48,837 nt of DNA from positions 1 through 48,837 of the forward strand of contig JBIKTR010000012.1 in NCBI GenBank assembly GCA_044348005.1, written 5' to 3'. Origin of the DNA: JAJTHC01 sp044348005 (GTDB lineage Bacteria > Cyanobacteriota > Vampirovibrionia > Vampirovibrionales > JAJTHC01). The number at the start of each line of letters is the position of its first letter. Positions within the stretch are counted from its first letter, which is position 1. Positions 1 to 7,535 of this stretch are shown piece after piece. The notes beneath the pieces were generated by a model, which saw only the letters and a list, made by a program, of their open reading frames with translations, made no database searches and was not told the DNA's origin. The translations under genes were made by a program, and so were the position numbers.

Positions 1-13
1 TAAGTGACCAAAC

Positions 14-130
14 GTTCTATTTGCATTTGAAAGAATGTGAATGGCGATTTAATTTGAGATCTCAAAATATCTATGCTATTCTGTTAAAGGAATTGAGGAA
101 AAATCCTCTCTAAAGTTTACCAGACCCTAC
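14..130. repeat. 117-bp terminal inverted repeat, left copy
   Basis: This segment is an exact reverse complement of 48721-48837 at the other end of the window; I compared all 117 bases and found no mismatch. It contains a 14-bp perfect palindrome TTTGAGATCTCAAA at 53-66 and a small hairpin (GAGGA/TCCTC) near 95-110. It is AT-rich and has no convincing ORF. A repeat that bounds both contig ends is usually a multi-copy element at which an assembly stopped; true ends of a linear replicon are less likely because the contig carries chromosomal housekeeping genes. Confidence 0.95.
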
Positions 131-245
131 GCAAATTTTTTACACACTATATTTGAACAAATTTCACTCCCTGAATTGGCCGTAGGTTTAAATAGGCGCT
201 AAATAGTCATACTGCCGCCGTGCTGGCGTGGCGAGGCTGTTTGGC

Positions 246-1463
246 CTACCCCTGCGTGGGGCGAAGCGGGGGGCTATGTGGCGTCGCATGCAGGGCGTTG
301 ACTTCGTCTTGAATCCCTTTTCGTGTCATGTGATTCGTCCAATTCACCACCCCGATGGTCACCAATATATTCATCAGGTAAGCCCCTATAAAGCTCATGG
401 CCGAATAACGCCCCACGCGGTTTAGTTCCGCTTGTGTCGCCCCTTTTTGAACCAGTTGCTGTAAACGTTGCTGAATGGAAGTGGCCCCATGATTGAAGAG
501 CCTAAAAATAGCGGGCGCCACAAAAAAGAAACAACTAAATAAGAACGGTTTTTGTACGGCCGTTTCTTTGAATTCACGCTTACTTCGACTCGACATCAGC
601 GAGCCTAAGTCAAAAGCCAAAAACACAGGCACTAAGGCCGCCACAGGTAAAAGAGGCACTTCTTTTAAAGCCTGTTGTAACCAGCGGGGGTTTTTCAGAT
701 CAAGGTACTGGTATTCAAAATGAGGCGCCACCTTTTTAAGCCACTTCATTAGGGGGGCAAACGTGCTCTTTACGCCTGTTGGGTGGGCAAGCGCCTGCCG
801 AATCCCCAGCCCCACGCCCGCAGGAATCCCCGCCCCTAGTGCAAGGGTAGCTAGGGTGTGGAGCGTTTCGTTTTGCTTGGGGTGTTCCGCCTTTTCTTTT
901 TGGTACAGGGCGTTTAAATCTTCTTGTTTTGCCAAATTGCGTTCGCCTATAAAGTGGCTGTCTCCTGTCAAGAACTTGGTGGACAGTTTGGCGATAAAGG
1001 GCACGCTCGTCAACAATAACCCTTCCATGGCCAAATCTAAAATTAAATGCGTTGTTTTGGCTTGAAAGACTTGGCTTCGTAAAAGCGTGCGCGCCTGTTC
1101 TTCCAAGTGCAGGTGTGGCAGAGCGTTCTTCAAAGCTTTGGCGAAGACTTCGGGGGTTTCTAATTCGTGGTAGGGGAGCCGAAACAGGGCTTGACGTTCT
1201 TCGCGCTGGACGCCTTGAATGCTTTGACGACACAGGCGCGCAATTAGTGTGGAATGGATCGGCGAAAAGCCATAGGCAAAGGCCATAATCAAACTGCCTT
1301 GCACGATTCGTTCACGGCGTTCTTGATCATTTTTGGCATTTAAGGCATAGGGGACGTCAAAGGCCGCGGCATCGAGAAGGGCTTTGCTGAAAAAGCCTAC
1401 GTCTTGAAAGCTGGCCACGGTGGCGACCCAAGCAGGGAGGTTGGGAGGGAGCATCATGCCCAT
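246..1463 (-). CDS. Unknown multi-pass membrane protein (405 aa)
   Basis: I do not recognise this family. The protein has several hydrophobic stretches: about residues 135-160 (ending LLLTSVPFIAKL), 203-222 (LATLALGAGIPAGVGLGI), 268-290, 303-320 (PFLFSCFFFVAPAIF) and 355-375. The N-terminal 130 residues are mostly soluble and helical. A charged loop around 175-200 is rich in Lys and Glu. The start is ATG with GAGG six bases upstream, so it looks translated, and codon use resembles its neighbours. It is transcribed away from the fasciclin gene's 3' end with 269 bp between them. A 165-residue ORF in another minus-strand frame (736-1233) is a shadow. Function cannot be inferred from context. Confidence 0.75.
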   Translation of the reverse strand: MGMMLPPNLPAWVATVASFQDVGFFSKALLDAAAFDVPYALNAKNDQERRERIVQGSLIMAFAYGFSPIHSTLIARLCRQSIQGVQREERQALFRLPYHELETPEVFAKALKNALPHLHLEEQARTLLRSQVFQAKTTHLILDLAMEGLLLTSVPFIAKLSTKFLTGDSHFIGERNLAKQEDLNALYQKEKAEHPKQNETLHTLATLALGAGIPAGVGLGIRQALAHPTGVKSTFAPLMKWLKKVAPHFEYQYLDLKNPRWLQQALKEVPLLPVAALVPVFLAFDLGSLMSSRSKREFKETAVQKPFLFSCFFFVAPAIFRLFNHGATSIQQRLQQLVQKGATQAELNRVGRYSAMSFIGAYLMNILVTIGVVNWTNHMTRKGIQDEVNALHATPHSPPLRPTQG

Positions 1464-1673
1464 GAATCACCTCATTGTAGGGGTTGAAAGTAGCATTCCC
1501 TAGCCTAAAAACAGCTGAAGCCCATTTTATGCGTGGGGTTTAATGTGTATGGTATCCTCTTTCGGCAAGATAGTGAAGTCCTAATAGTATACCTCGAACA
1601 TCTTCGCAATCATACGAAACCATACACCTAAGGGAGAGGGAGTAAAGCCACTTTTGCAGAGCTTTCTATAGCA

Positions 1674-1707
1674 AACAATCGCCTCCTTAAATAAGAAGGC
1701 GATTGTT
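1674..1707 (-). terminator. Hairpin downstream of the fasciclin gene
   Basis: An 11-bp perfect stem, AACAATCGCCT (1674-1684) with AGGCGATTGTT (1697-1707), and a 12-nt loop lie 25 bp past the fasciclin stop codon. On the minus strand the stem ends in a short T-rich run (TTGTTTGC) and has no long U tract, so termination may be partial. The stem is symmetric and could also stop plus-strand transcription. Confidence 0.55.
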
Positions 1708-1732
1708 GTGAATCCACGAAGGACAACTCAGC

Positions 1733-2275
1733 CTATGGAATTAACACGGTGTCAATGGCGTGAATCGTTCCGTTGGAGGTGACAACATCAGGAATGATGA
1801 CTTTGGCATCGTTAATCGTGACGTTACCGAAGACGTTTTTTTCCACTTCAAGGGTTTGGCCTTGAAGGGTTTTAACATCCGTTTCACCCTGTTGAATGTC
1901 TTTAGCACGAACGTTTCCGGCCAACACATGGTAAGTCAACACTTCTTGAAGTTGAGCTTTATTTTCAGGCTTCAGTAAGTGTTCAACGGTTCCAGCGGGC
2001 AATTTAGCAAATGCTTCATTGGTCGGTGCAAACACGGTAAAAGGGCCACTGCCTTTTAAGGTTTCAACCAAACCTGCTGCTTTTAACGCCGCAACCAAGG
2101 TTGAAAAATTGGGGTTTTGAACAGCAGTACCCACAATATCCAATTTCACAGGAGCCGCAGCAGCAGACATGCCACAAGATTTTGTTGCATGTGTGGAAGC
2201 ATCGCTAGCCAAAGCCACGAGGCCAGTGCTTGCTACAGCAAGAATCATTAAGAAGGGAACAAGTTTTTTCAACAT
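1733..2275 (-). CDS. Secreted fasciclin (FAS1) domain protein
   Basis: A small exported adhesion-type protein with a single FAS1 domain. Residues 1-24 form a signal peptide (Lys-Lys, then a hydrophobic core ending in ALAS-like residues). The FAS1 domain covers about residues 45-180 and has both family signatures: GPFTVFAPTNEAFAKLP (H1 region) and the YHVLAGNV block before the C-terminal beta strands, ending in NGTIHAIDTVLIP. The start is placed at ATG 2275, nine bases after AAAGGA; an upstream in-frame TTG at 2284 would sit directly on that ribosome binding site. FAS1 proteins usually act in cell-surface adhesion, but the ligand here is unknown. It appears monocistronic. Confidence 0.9.
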   Translation of the reverse strand: MLKKLVPFLMILAVASTGLVALASDASTHATKSCGMSAAAAPVKLDIVGTAVQNPNFSTLVAALKAAGLVETLKGSGPFTVFAPTNEAFAKLPAGTVEHLLKPENKAQLQEVLTYHVLAGNVRAKDIQQGETDVKTLQGQTLEVEKNVFGNVTINDAKVIIPDVVTSNGTIHAIDTVLIP

Positions 2276-2493
2276 CAGGATCAATCCTTTTTATCTATCT
2301 AACATTAACGTTGCACCATTTAGCGACACTGAAACCTTACGTAGCTTGGGTGGGCTTTAAAAGGTACCCGTTCACTAAAACACACCTTTTGCCTTTAGTG
2401 CAACCCCTTCAGCGGGATTATAAGAAAGTCTTAAGACTTCTTAATTTTTTATTACGACCCCTTAAAAAATCTTTTTTCAAGATGAATACAGGC

Positions 2494-4095
2494 TTAAAGA
2501 CTTAAGGCGGTCGCTTCATAGCATCCATCGACTTGCGTGAGCGCTTGAATGACGTCGGCTTCAACGGGGCTGTCTAAGTTAAAGAGCATAATGCTTTTAT
2601 CGCCCGAATCACTTTTTTCACTTTTCCCCACTTGCAAGGCAGAAATGTTGATGTTGGCATCGCCTAAAATCGTCCCGATTTTGGCAATCATGCCGGGTTT
2701 GTCTTGATGAGGCACCATGAGCATATAGGGGGTTGGCTTTAAAGACGTTTTAAAGCCTTCAATATCCACAATGCGCAACACATCGGTGGCCATCAAGGTG
2801 CCTGAAAGGGTCAGCGTCTTGCCTGAATCGATGGTGACGATAAGTTTAAGTAGATTGGGCAAGCTTCCTTTGGCGGTGGATTTACTTTCTTGCACCACAA
2901 TGCCCAGTTCTTTGGCAATTGAACTGGCGTTAATGTAGTTGACGCCTTCACGATTAACACTAAATACCCCTTTTAAAACCGCTAGGTTTAACGGAGCGAT
3001 ATTTTCTTCGGCTAAAGTTCCTTTGGCGATGAGTTCAATTTGCTTAATGCCCCCTTTGCAAAGCTGGCGGGCGATCCGACCCATGGCTTCACCCAAGGGC
3101 AAGAAGGGGCGAATGGGATCCATGACTTCAGAACGCAACAAGGGCGAGTTCACCACAGAACTCAAGGCCCCTGTGGTGAAAAAATCCCGTAATTGCTCAG
3201 CGACATCTAGGGCCACGTTGATTTGCGCTTCTTCGGTGGAAGCCCCCAAGTGAGGCGTTAAAACCACGCGACTTTTAAGGTCTTCAGCAAGCAAAGGGCT
3301 ACTGGGGTTCAGAGGCTCTTCGTGGTAAACATCCAGCCCAGCGCCTGCGACTTGACCGCTTCGCAACGCTTCAGCCAAATCGGCTTCGTTGATGATGCCC
3401 CCTCGTGCGCAGTTAATAATTCGAACGCCTTCCTTACACTGCTTAAAGGTACGCGCATTCAGTAGGTTCAGAGTATCCTTGGTTTTAGGCACATGGACGG
3501 TAATAAAATCCGCGTGTAACCAAATATCATTTAAATCCGTGGTATGTTTGGCCCCCATGGCTTCAGGCACTTCTTTAGAAATATAAGGATCGTAGACAAT
3601 GACCTTCATGCCCACTGCTTTGGCGACTTTGGCGACTCGCGAACCAATTTTTCCAAACCCAATTAGTCCAAGTGTTTTATTGAAAAGTTCAACGCCTGTC
3701 AATGCCTTACGTTCCCAACGCCCTGCTTTGAGGCTTGCATCGCCTTGAGAAATATGGCGGGCTAGAGCAAACATCAGGCCTGTGGTGTGTTCTGCCGCGG
3801 CCACCGTGTTGCCTTCAGGGGAATTGACGACCACGATGCCTCGGCGGTTGGCTTCAGCGAGATCCACATTGTCCACGCCAACACCCGCTCTGCCAATAAT
3901 TTGTAGGTGGGGGGCGTTGGCCATGACTTCGGGGCTTAGGGTTGAAGCACTTCGAATCATAATGCCGTCATAGGCGTGAATATGTTCCAGCAGTTCTTTC
4001 GGACTCAGTTTAGGAATAAAGCTCACTTCACAAGCACTTTGCAGGATTTCCACCGCTTTTTCGTTAATTTGATCCGTCACCAACACTTTAGGCAT
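2494..4095 (-). CDS. serA: D-3-phosphoglycerate dehydrogenase
   Basis: First committed step of serine synthesis: oxidises 3-phosphoglycerate to 3-phosphohydroxypyruvate with NAD. The order is the long-form one: substrate/NAD domains (about 1-315), an intervening regulatory domain (about 320-445) and a C-terminal ACT domain (about 455-530) that usually binds serine for feedback. Visible motifs are the dinucleotide loop GFGKIGSRVA, the catalytic Arg in NCARGGIINE, the Glu in EEPLNP and the His in LTPHLGAS. The first possible ATG is at 4110, but ATG 4095 follows GGAG by nine bases and begins MPKVLVTD, the usual N-terminus; I chose 4095 (533 aa). It is divergent from the cupin gene at 4309. Confidence 0.96.
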   Translation of the reverse strand: MPKVLVTDQINEKAVEILQSACEVSFIPKLSPKELLEHIHAYDGIMIRSASTLSPEVMANAPHLQIIGRAGVGVDNVDLAEANRRGIVVVNSPEGNTVAAAEHTTGLMFALARHISQGDASLKAGRWERKALTGVELFNKTLGLIGFGKIGSRVAKVAKAVGMKVIVYDPYISKEVPEAMGAKHTTDLNDIWLHADFITVHVPKTKDTLNLLNARTFKQCKEGVRIINCARGGIINEADLAEALRSGQVAGAGLDVYHEEPLNPSSPLLAEDLKSRVVLTPHLGASTEEAQINVALDVAEQLRDFFTTGALSSVVNSPLLRSEVMDPIRPFLPLGEAMGRIARQLCKGGIKQIELIAKGTLAEENIAPLNLAVLKGVFSVNREGVNYINASSIAKELGIVVQESKSTAKGSLPNLLKLIVTIDSGKTLTLSGTLMATDVLRIVDIEGFKTSLKPTPYMLMVPHQDKPGMIAKIGTILGDANINISALQVGKSEKSDSGDKSIMLFNLDSPVEADVIQALTQVDGCYEATALSL

Positions 4096-4189
4096 GAGCG
4101 CAAACTCCATTGTTTGAGGGGGGATACATACTTGTTTAGTGTCTCACAAACACAGATGGGTTTCAAACAGCGTGTTTTGAAATAAGGTT

Positions 4190-4217
4190 TTGACTTTTGA
4201 TTTCTTTTTACTACAAT
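4190..4217 (+). promoter_or_regulatory. Sigma70-type promoter for the cupin gene
   Basis: A -35 box TTGACT (4190-4195) and a -10 box TACAAT (4212-4217) are separated by 16 bp. Transcription would start near 4224, about 85 bases before the TTG start codon at 4309. It lies in the divergent serA/cupin intergenic region. Confidence 0.6.
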
Positions 4218-4308
4218 GAAGCCATGTAAGCGGTGTCTTAATGAAGCTTGCACCGTATTGATGAGACGTCCATTTAAACGTTCATAGAGCTAAGAGGCGC
4301 TGTCTATA

Positions 4309-4671
4309 TTGTCTACTTCATTGCCCCATTTGTACGAAGAACAAAGACCATGGGGCGCCTTTTATGTGTTGCAGGATGAACCCCACTATAAACTTAAACG
4401 CATTGTGGTGGAACCCAAGCAACGCTTGAGTTTGCAAAAGCATCATAAGCGCGAAGAACATTGGTTGGTCACGCAAGGGCAAGGGGTGGTGACCGTCGGG
4501 CAAGAAGAACGTACGGTGAGTCAAGGCGCTTATATTCATATTCCCTGTGGGCAGGTGCATCGAATAAGCAACCCTTTTGAAGTGCCTGTTGAGTTTATTG
4601 AAGTTCAGCTGGGCGAATACTTTGGGGAAGATGATATTATTCGCCTGCAAGACGATTACCAAAGAACCTAA
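4309..4671 (+). CDS. Cupin-type mannose-6-phosphate isomerase-like protein
   Basis: A stand-alone 120-residue type II phosphomannose isomerase cupin, equivalent to the C-terminal domain of bifunctional mannose-1-phosphate guanylyltransferases. The N-terminus EEQRPWGAFYVL, the substrate/metal region KRIVVEPKQRLSLQKHHKREEHW and the later PCGQVHRISNP are typical; the His residues and Glu are expected metal ligands. The enzyme would interconvert fructose-6-phosphate and mannose-6-phosphate for GDP-mannose and surface polysaccharide supply, but no partner guanylyltransferase is in the window. The only reasonable start is TTG at 4309, with AAGAGG about 11 bases upstream. Other sugar-phosphate cupins remain possible. 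Confidence 0.8.
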   Translation: MSTSLPHLYEEQRPWGAFYVLQDEPHYKLKRIVVEPKQRLSLQKHHKREEHWLVTQGQGVVTVGQEERTVSQGAYIHIPCGQVHRISNPFEVPVEFIEVQLGEYFGEDDIIRLQDDYQRT

Positions 4672-4875
4672 GAACTATAGAAGGCTAATTCTCCCCGTTT
4701 GACTTTCAAGAAATGGCCTACCTTGCCCGAACATCTTGAGAGCAGGATTGTTGAAATGTTACGAAATGTTTCACGCTTTCAAGGAGTGCTTGTGTTGAGA
4801 CGATAGTCACAGTGTACGCATCTCTTTACAATCGACTACCTCTTCACAAGATGCCAATAAAAAGGTAACCTCACC

Positions 4876-5490
4876 ATGATTCAAAATGCTCCCGATGCGT
4901 TGACGATCTCTTCCGTCAAGCCATTTAAACTCACCAGCACGTCTTTACATGAAGCCGTTCGCATTCAATCCTTGAATGAAATGGACTTCATCACCACAAA
5001 CACGGCCAAGCACCCGTTGCACGAACGCGTGCGAGAAGATGCTCAAGCCAAACGGCTTGAGTTGAACGGTACACTTGAAGCTTTAAAAGCCAGTGTGCCT
5101 GTTCAACAAAAGGCCTTAGAACACTTAAGCATCCTTTACGCCACTTTAGAAGCGGGCCAAACACCCGAAGCTCAGCACACCTGGCAAGCCTGGCTAGGCT
5201 ACATGGAAGCAACCTTGCAAGACGCTCACACCGTGTATACCCAAGAATTTGCCGTACAAGCCTTGCCCGATTCTAGTGATGTTAGGCAGTACTTTCCAGC
5301 CTATTACACCACGCAAGCCTTGCCGAATCAAGAACAGTTGCGTCAAATGATTGGCTACTGGCATGAACAAGAAGGGGTGCTTGCCACGTTAATCAACAAG
5401 CATCAACAGGCGTTAAACGTGCTTTATGTCACCCTTGAAAACCTTCAAGCACTGAATCCCAAGACGAATCCGCATCACTTACTGTGTTGA
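4876..5490 (+). CDS. Unknown helical protein (204 aa)
   Basis: Not recognised. It is predicted soluble and mostly alpha-helical, rich in Gln, Leu, Ala and His, with repeated heptad-like stretches around residues 50-95 and 150-195. There is no signal peptide, membrane segment or catalytic motif that I can identify. The start ATG follows AAAAAGG by about nine bases, and codon use matches neighbouring genes. Its last 16 bases overlap the end of convergently transcribed pyrF, so the two mRNAs are antisense over that short stretch and no terminator fits between them. It could be an accessory or structural protein. Confidence 0.75.
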   Translation: MIQNAPDALTISSVKPFKLTSTSLHEAVRIQSLNEMDFITTNTAKHPLHERVREDAQAKRLELNGTLEALKASVPVQQKALEHLSILYATLEAGQTPEAQHTWQAWLGYMEATLQDAHTVYTQEFAVQALPDSSDVRQYFPAYYTTQALPNQEQLRQMIGYWHEQEGVLATLINKHQQALNVLYVTLENLQALNPKTNPHHLLC

Positions 5491-6230
5491 TTTGTTCCAA
5501 GACGTGAAGAGGCGTCTTTCATAGACGCTAAGATGGACTGAAAAACCACCTCGGGTTCTGGCGACTCGTAAATAGGGCGACCCACCACCAAGTGAGTCGC
5601 CCCTTGGGTTAGGGCGGCTTGGGGGGTGAGAATACGGGCTTGATCGTCGACCTTGCCGTAGCCGTGTGGACGAATACCAGGCGTGACTTTTAGAAAGTCT
5701 TCGCCTAAGGCGTCTTTGAGCAAAGACGCTTCTTCAGGGGAGCACACCACGCCACAGAGCCCCGCCTGTTTGGCTTGTTTGGCCAAGTGAAGCACCCACT
5801 GTTTAATGGGCGCTTGCGTTTGAAGATCCACGCCAAAGGCCTGGGATTGATGGCTCGTTAGAATGGTGACGCCGATAACGTGAACAGCAGGTATACCAAG
5901 GGCATCGCGACTTTTTTGGGCTTGTTCGCTGGCGCGTTGCATCATTTCAAGCCCACCCAAGCAATGCACATTTAAAAACGTGGCCCCCCCTTGAATGAGC
6001 ACATCCACGGTGCGCGCCACGGTGTGGGGAATGTCGTGGAGCTTTAAATCCACAAACACCTCGAGTCCCTGCGCCTTGAGGGTTTCAATCAACCCAATGC
6101 CTTCTTCATAAAAAAGGGACATGCCCACTTTAACGTGTTTAAGCCCCACTGGTTTAAGGCGTTCCACCAAATTTAAGGCGTGTCGCTTTCCTCGAACATC
6201 TAAAGCAACAATCAGTTGAGACGCGTTCAT
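5475..6230 (-). CDS. pyrF: Orotidine 5'-phosphate decarboxylase
   Basis: Last step of UMP synthesis: decarboxylates OMP. The 251-residue TIM-barrel protein opens with LIVALDV, carries the catalytic Asp-Lys-x-x-Asp block in VDLKLHDIPHTVARTVD (about residues 60-77), and ends with the phosphate-binding region TPGIRPHGYG and the VVGRPIYESP motif. Length and motif order fit group I bacterial PyrF. It starts at ATG 6230 with an AAAGA-like site upstream. The 3' end overlaps the unknown gene ending at 5490. It stands alone; other pyr genes are not in the window. Confidence 0.96.
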   Translation of the reverse strand: MNASQLIVALDVRGKRHALNLVERLKPVGLKHVKVGMSLFYEEGIGLIETLKAQGLEVFVDLKLHDIPHTVARTVDVLIQGGATFLNVHCLGGLEMMQRASEQAQKSRDALGIPAVHVIGVTILTSHQSQAFGVDLQTQAPIKQWVLHLAKQAKQAGLCGVVCSPEEASLLKDALGEDFLKVTPGIRPHGYGKVDDQARILTPQAALTQGATHLVVGRPIYESPEPEVVFQSILASMKDASSRLGTNQHSK

Positions 6231-6354
6231 GGCATTCTTTCTATGGCGTTACATTTCTTTTTTTTACTTTACCACAAGCAAAAAATAAGCTATACTTAAA
6301 CTACATTTATAGTGTAAAATATGCTTCAAATTGAAAAAAAGGACATGATGGCCC

Positions 6355-6804
6355 ATGACATCTCGCCCTCAACCGATTTTGACAAATTCGCCGATTCAAA
6401 CCCCGCTCAAAAATAGCGAATTTAGCCCCATTCGCAGCACGCGATGGTATGACCGTTACAGCAACCTTAAAATGGCCTTGCATTTACTTTACCTATGCCC
6501 CAAAGGCATGCAACAGGTGTTGAGCGCTCGGTTGTTAAGAGACGTCTGCAAGCAGTTGGATATTTCTCTCACGCAAGCGCAAGACGCCTTTAAGCAATTG
6601 CCTGCTTGTGAACGACGCATGAATCGTTGGTATGATGCCTTGCCCCATTTACGCCTAGCGCTGGCGTTGCTAAAGCCTTTGCCTGCCAATCAAATCAAGC
6701 ACTTGGCCAAGAAGTGGCATCAGGCGTTTGGGGCGCTTTTAGAACAAGACGAGCTTCTGGCGGAAGAGTCCCTATTAAAGCCCCAGCTCAACGCTTCGAC
6801 TTAA
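6355..6804 (+). CDS. Unknown basic protein (149 aa)
   Basis: Not recognised. The first 35 residues look disordered (Pro, Ser, Thr rich). The rest is helical, basic and contains several Trp-Tyr/Arg pairs (RWYDRY at about 30, NRWYDALPHLR at about 90). No membrane segment is visible. The start at 6355 follows AAAAAAGGA by about 11 bases; two earlier ATGs (6345, 6348) are out of frame. Intergenic DNA between it and pyrF has AT-rich -10-like elements (TATACT near 6291) that could drive it. purN follows 92 bp later on the same strand, so cotranscription is possible. Confidence 0.7.
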   Translation: MTSRPQPILTNSPIQTPLKNSEFSPIRSTRWYDRYSNLKMALHLLYLCPKGMQQVLSARLLRDVCKQLDISLTQAQDAFKQLPACERRMNRWYDALPHLRLALALLKPLPANQIKHLAKKWHQAFGALLEQDELLAEESLLKPQLNAST

Positions 6805-6896
6805 GCCTGAAAACGTGTTAAATGCACCCACTTGGAGACGCTTCGCTCCCCTGCGATGTTTCCCTCTTACAACCCCTCAACCAAAAGGATGCTTCC

Positions 6897-7535
6897 ATGA
6901 GTTTTGCTTGTTTACTACCCTCTCCCCTAAATAAGCTGGCGGTGTTTATTTCTGGCACAGGCAGCAACATGCAAGCCATTCATCATGCGATTTTAGACGG
7001 TACACTCACCAATGTGGAACTGGCGCTGGTGGTGTCTAACAAGGCGGATGCTCCAGGGTTGGCGTATGCGAGACGTCATTTAATCCCCACCTTTACGCTA
7101 GATCCCAAAACTTTCAATAGCCCTGAAGATTATGACCAAGTCTTACTCACTGAACTGCATGCCCTACACATTGACTACATTGCACTGGCGGGCTATTTAA
7201 AAATTTTAACCCCCGTGCTCACCACGGCGTATGAAGGCCGTATTACCAACATTCACCCCAGCTTACTGCCGGCGTATGGGGGCAAAAGTATGTACGGCGC
7301 CAAAGTACACGCCAGTGTGCTGGCCAATGGCGAACATTATACGGGCTGTACGGTTCACGTGGTGAGCGATGACATTGATTCTGGGCCGGTGTTGGGGCAG
7401 CGCACTGTGCCAGTGTTGGCGGAAGATACCGTAGAGCGCTTGGCCTTGCGGGTGCAAGCCGAAGAGCATGCCCTGTACCCCGCGGTACTGAACGCCTTCA
7501 TCAATCAAGCCCAAGCGGTGTTAAGCGAACTTTAG
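6897..7535 (+). CDS. purN: Phosphoribosylglycinamide formyltransferase
   Basis: Third step of purine synthesis: transfers a formyl group from 10-formyl-THF to GAR. Motifs: SGTGSNMQAI in the phosphate-binding loop near the N-terminus; the catalytic Asn-x-His in NIHPSLLPAYGG (about residues 120-131); and the catalytic Asp in DDIDSGPVL (about 160-168). The ORF can be opened at 6822, but that gives 25 extra unrelated residues; ATG 6897 has AAAAGGA eight bases upstream, so 212 aa is preferred. Its stop codon overlaps that of the convergent prepilin-like gene by two bases. Confidence 0.95.
   Translation: MSFACLLPSPLNKLAVFISGTGSNMQAIHHAILDGTLTNVELALVVSNKADAPGLAYARRHLIPTFTLDPKTFNSPEDYDQVLLTELHALHIDYIALAGYLKILTPVLTTAYEGRITNIHPSLLPAYGGKSMYGAKVHASVLANGEHYTGCTVHVVSDDIDSGPVLGQRTVPVLAEDTVERLALRVQAEEHALYPAVLNAFINQAQAVLSEL

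Noticed and set aside
736..1233. 165-residue ORF on the minus strand within the first gene
   Set aside because: It overlaps the better 405-aa frame completely and has an Arg/Pro-rich composition typical of a shifted frame.
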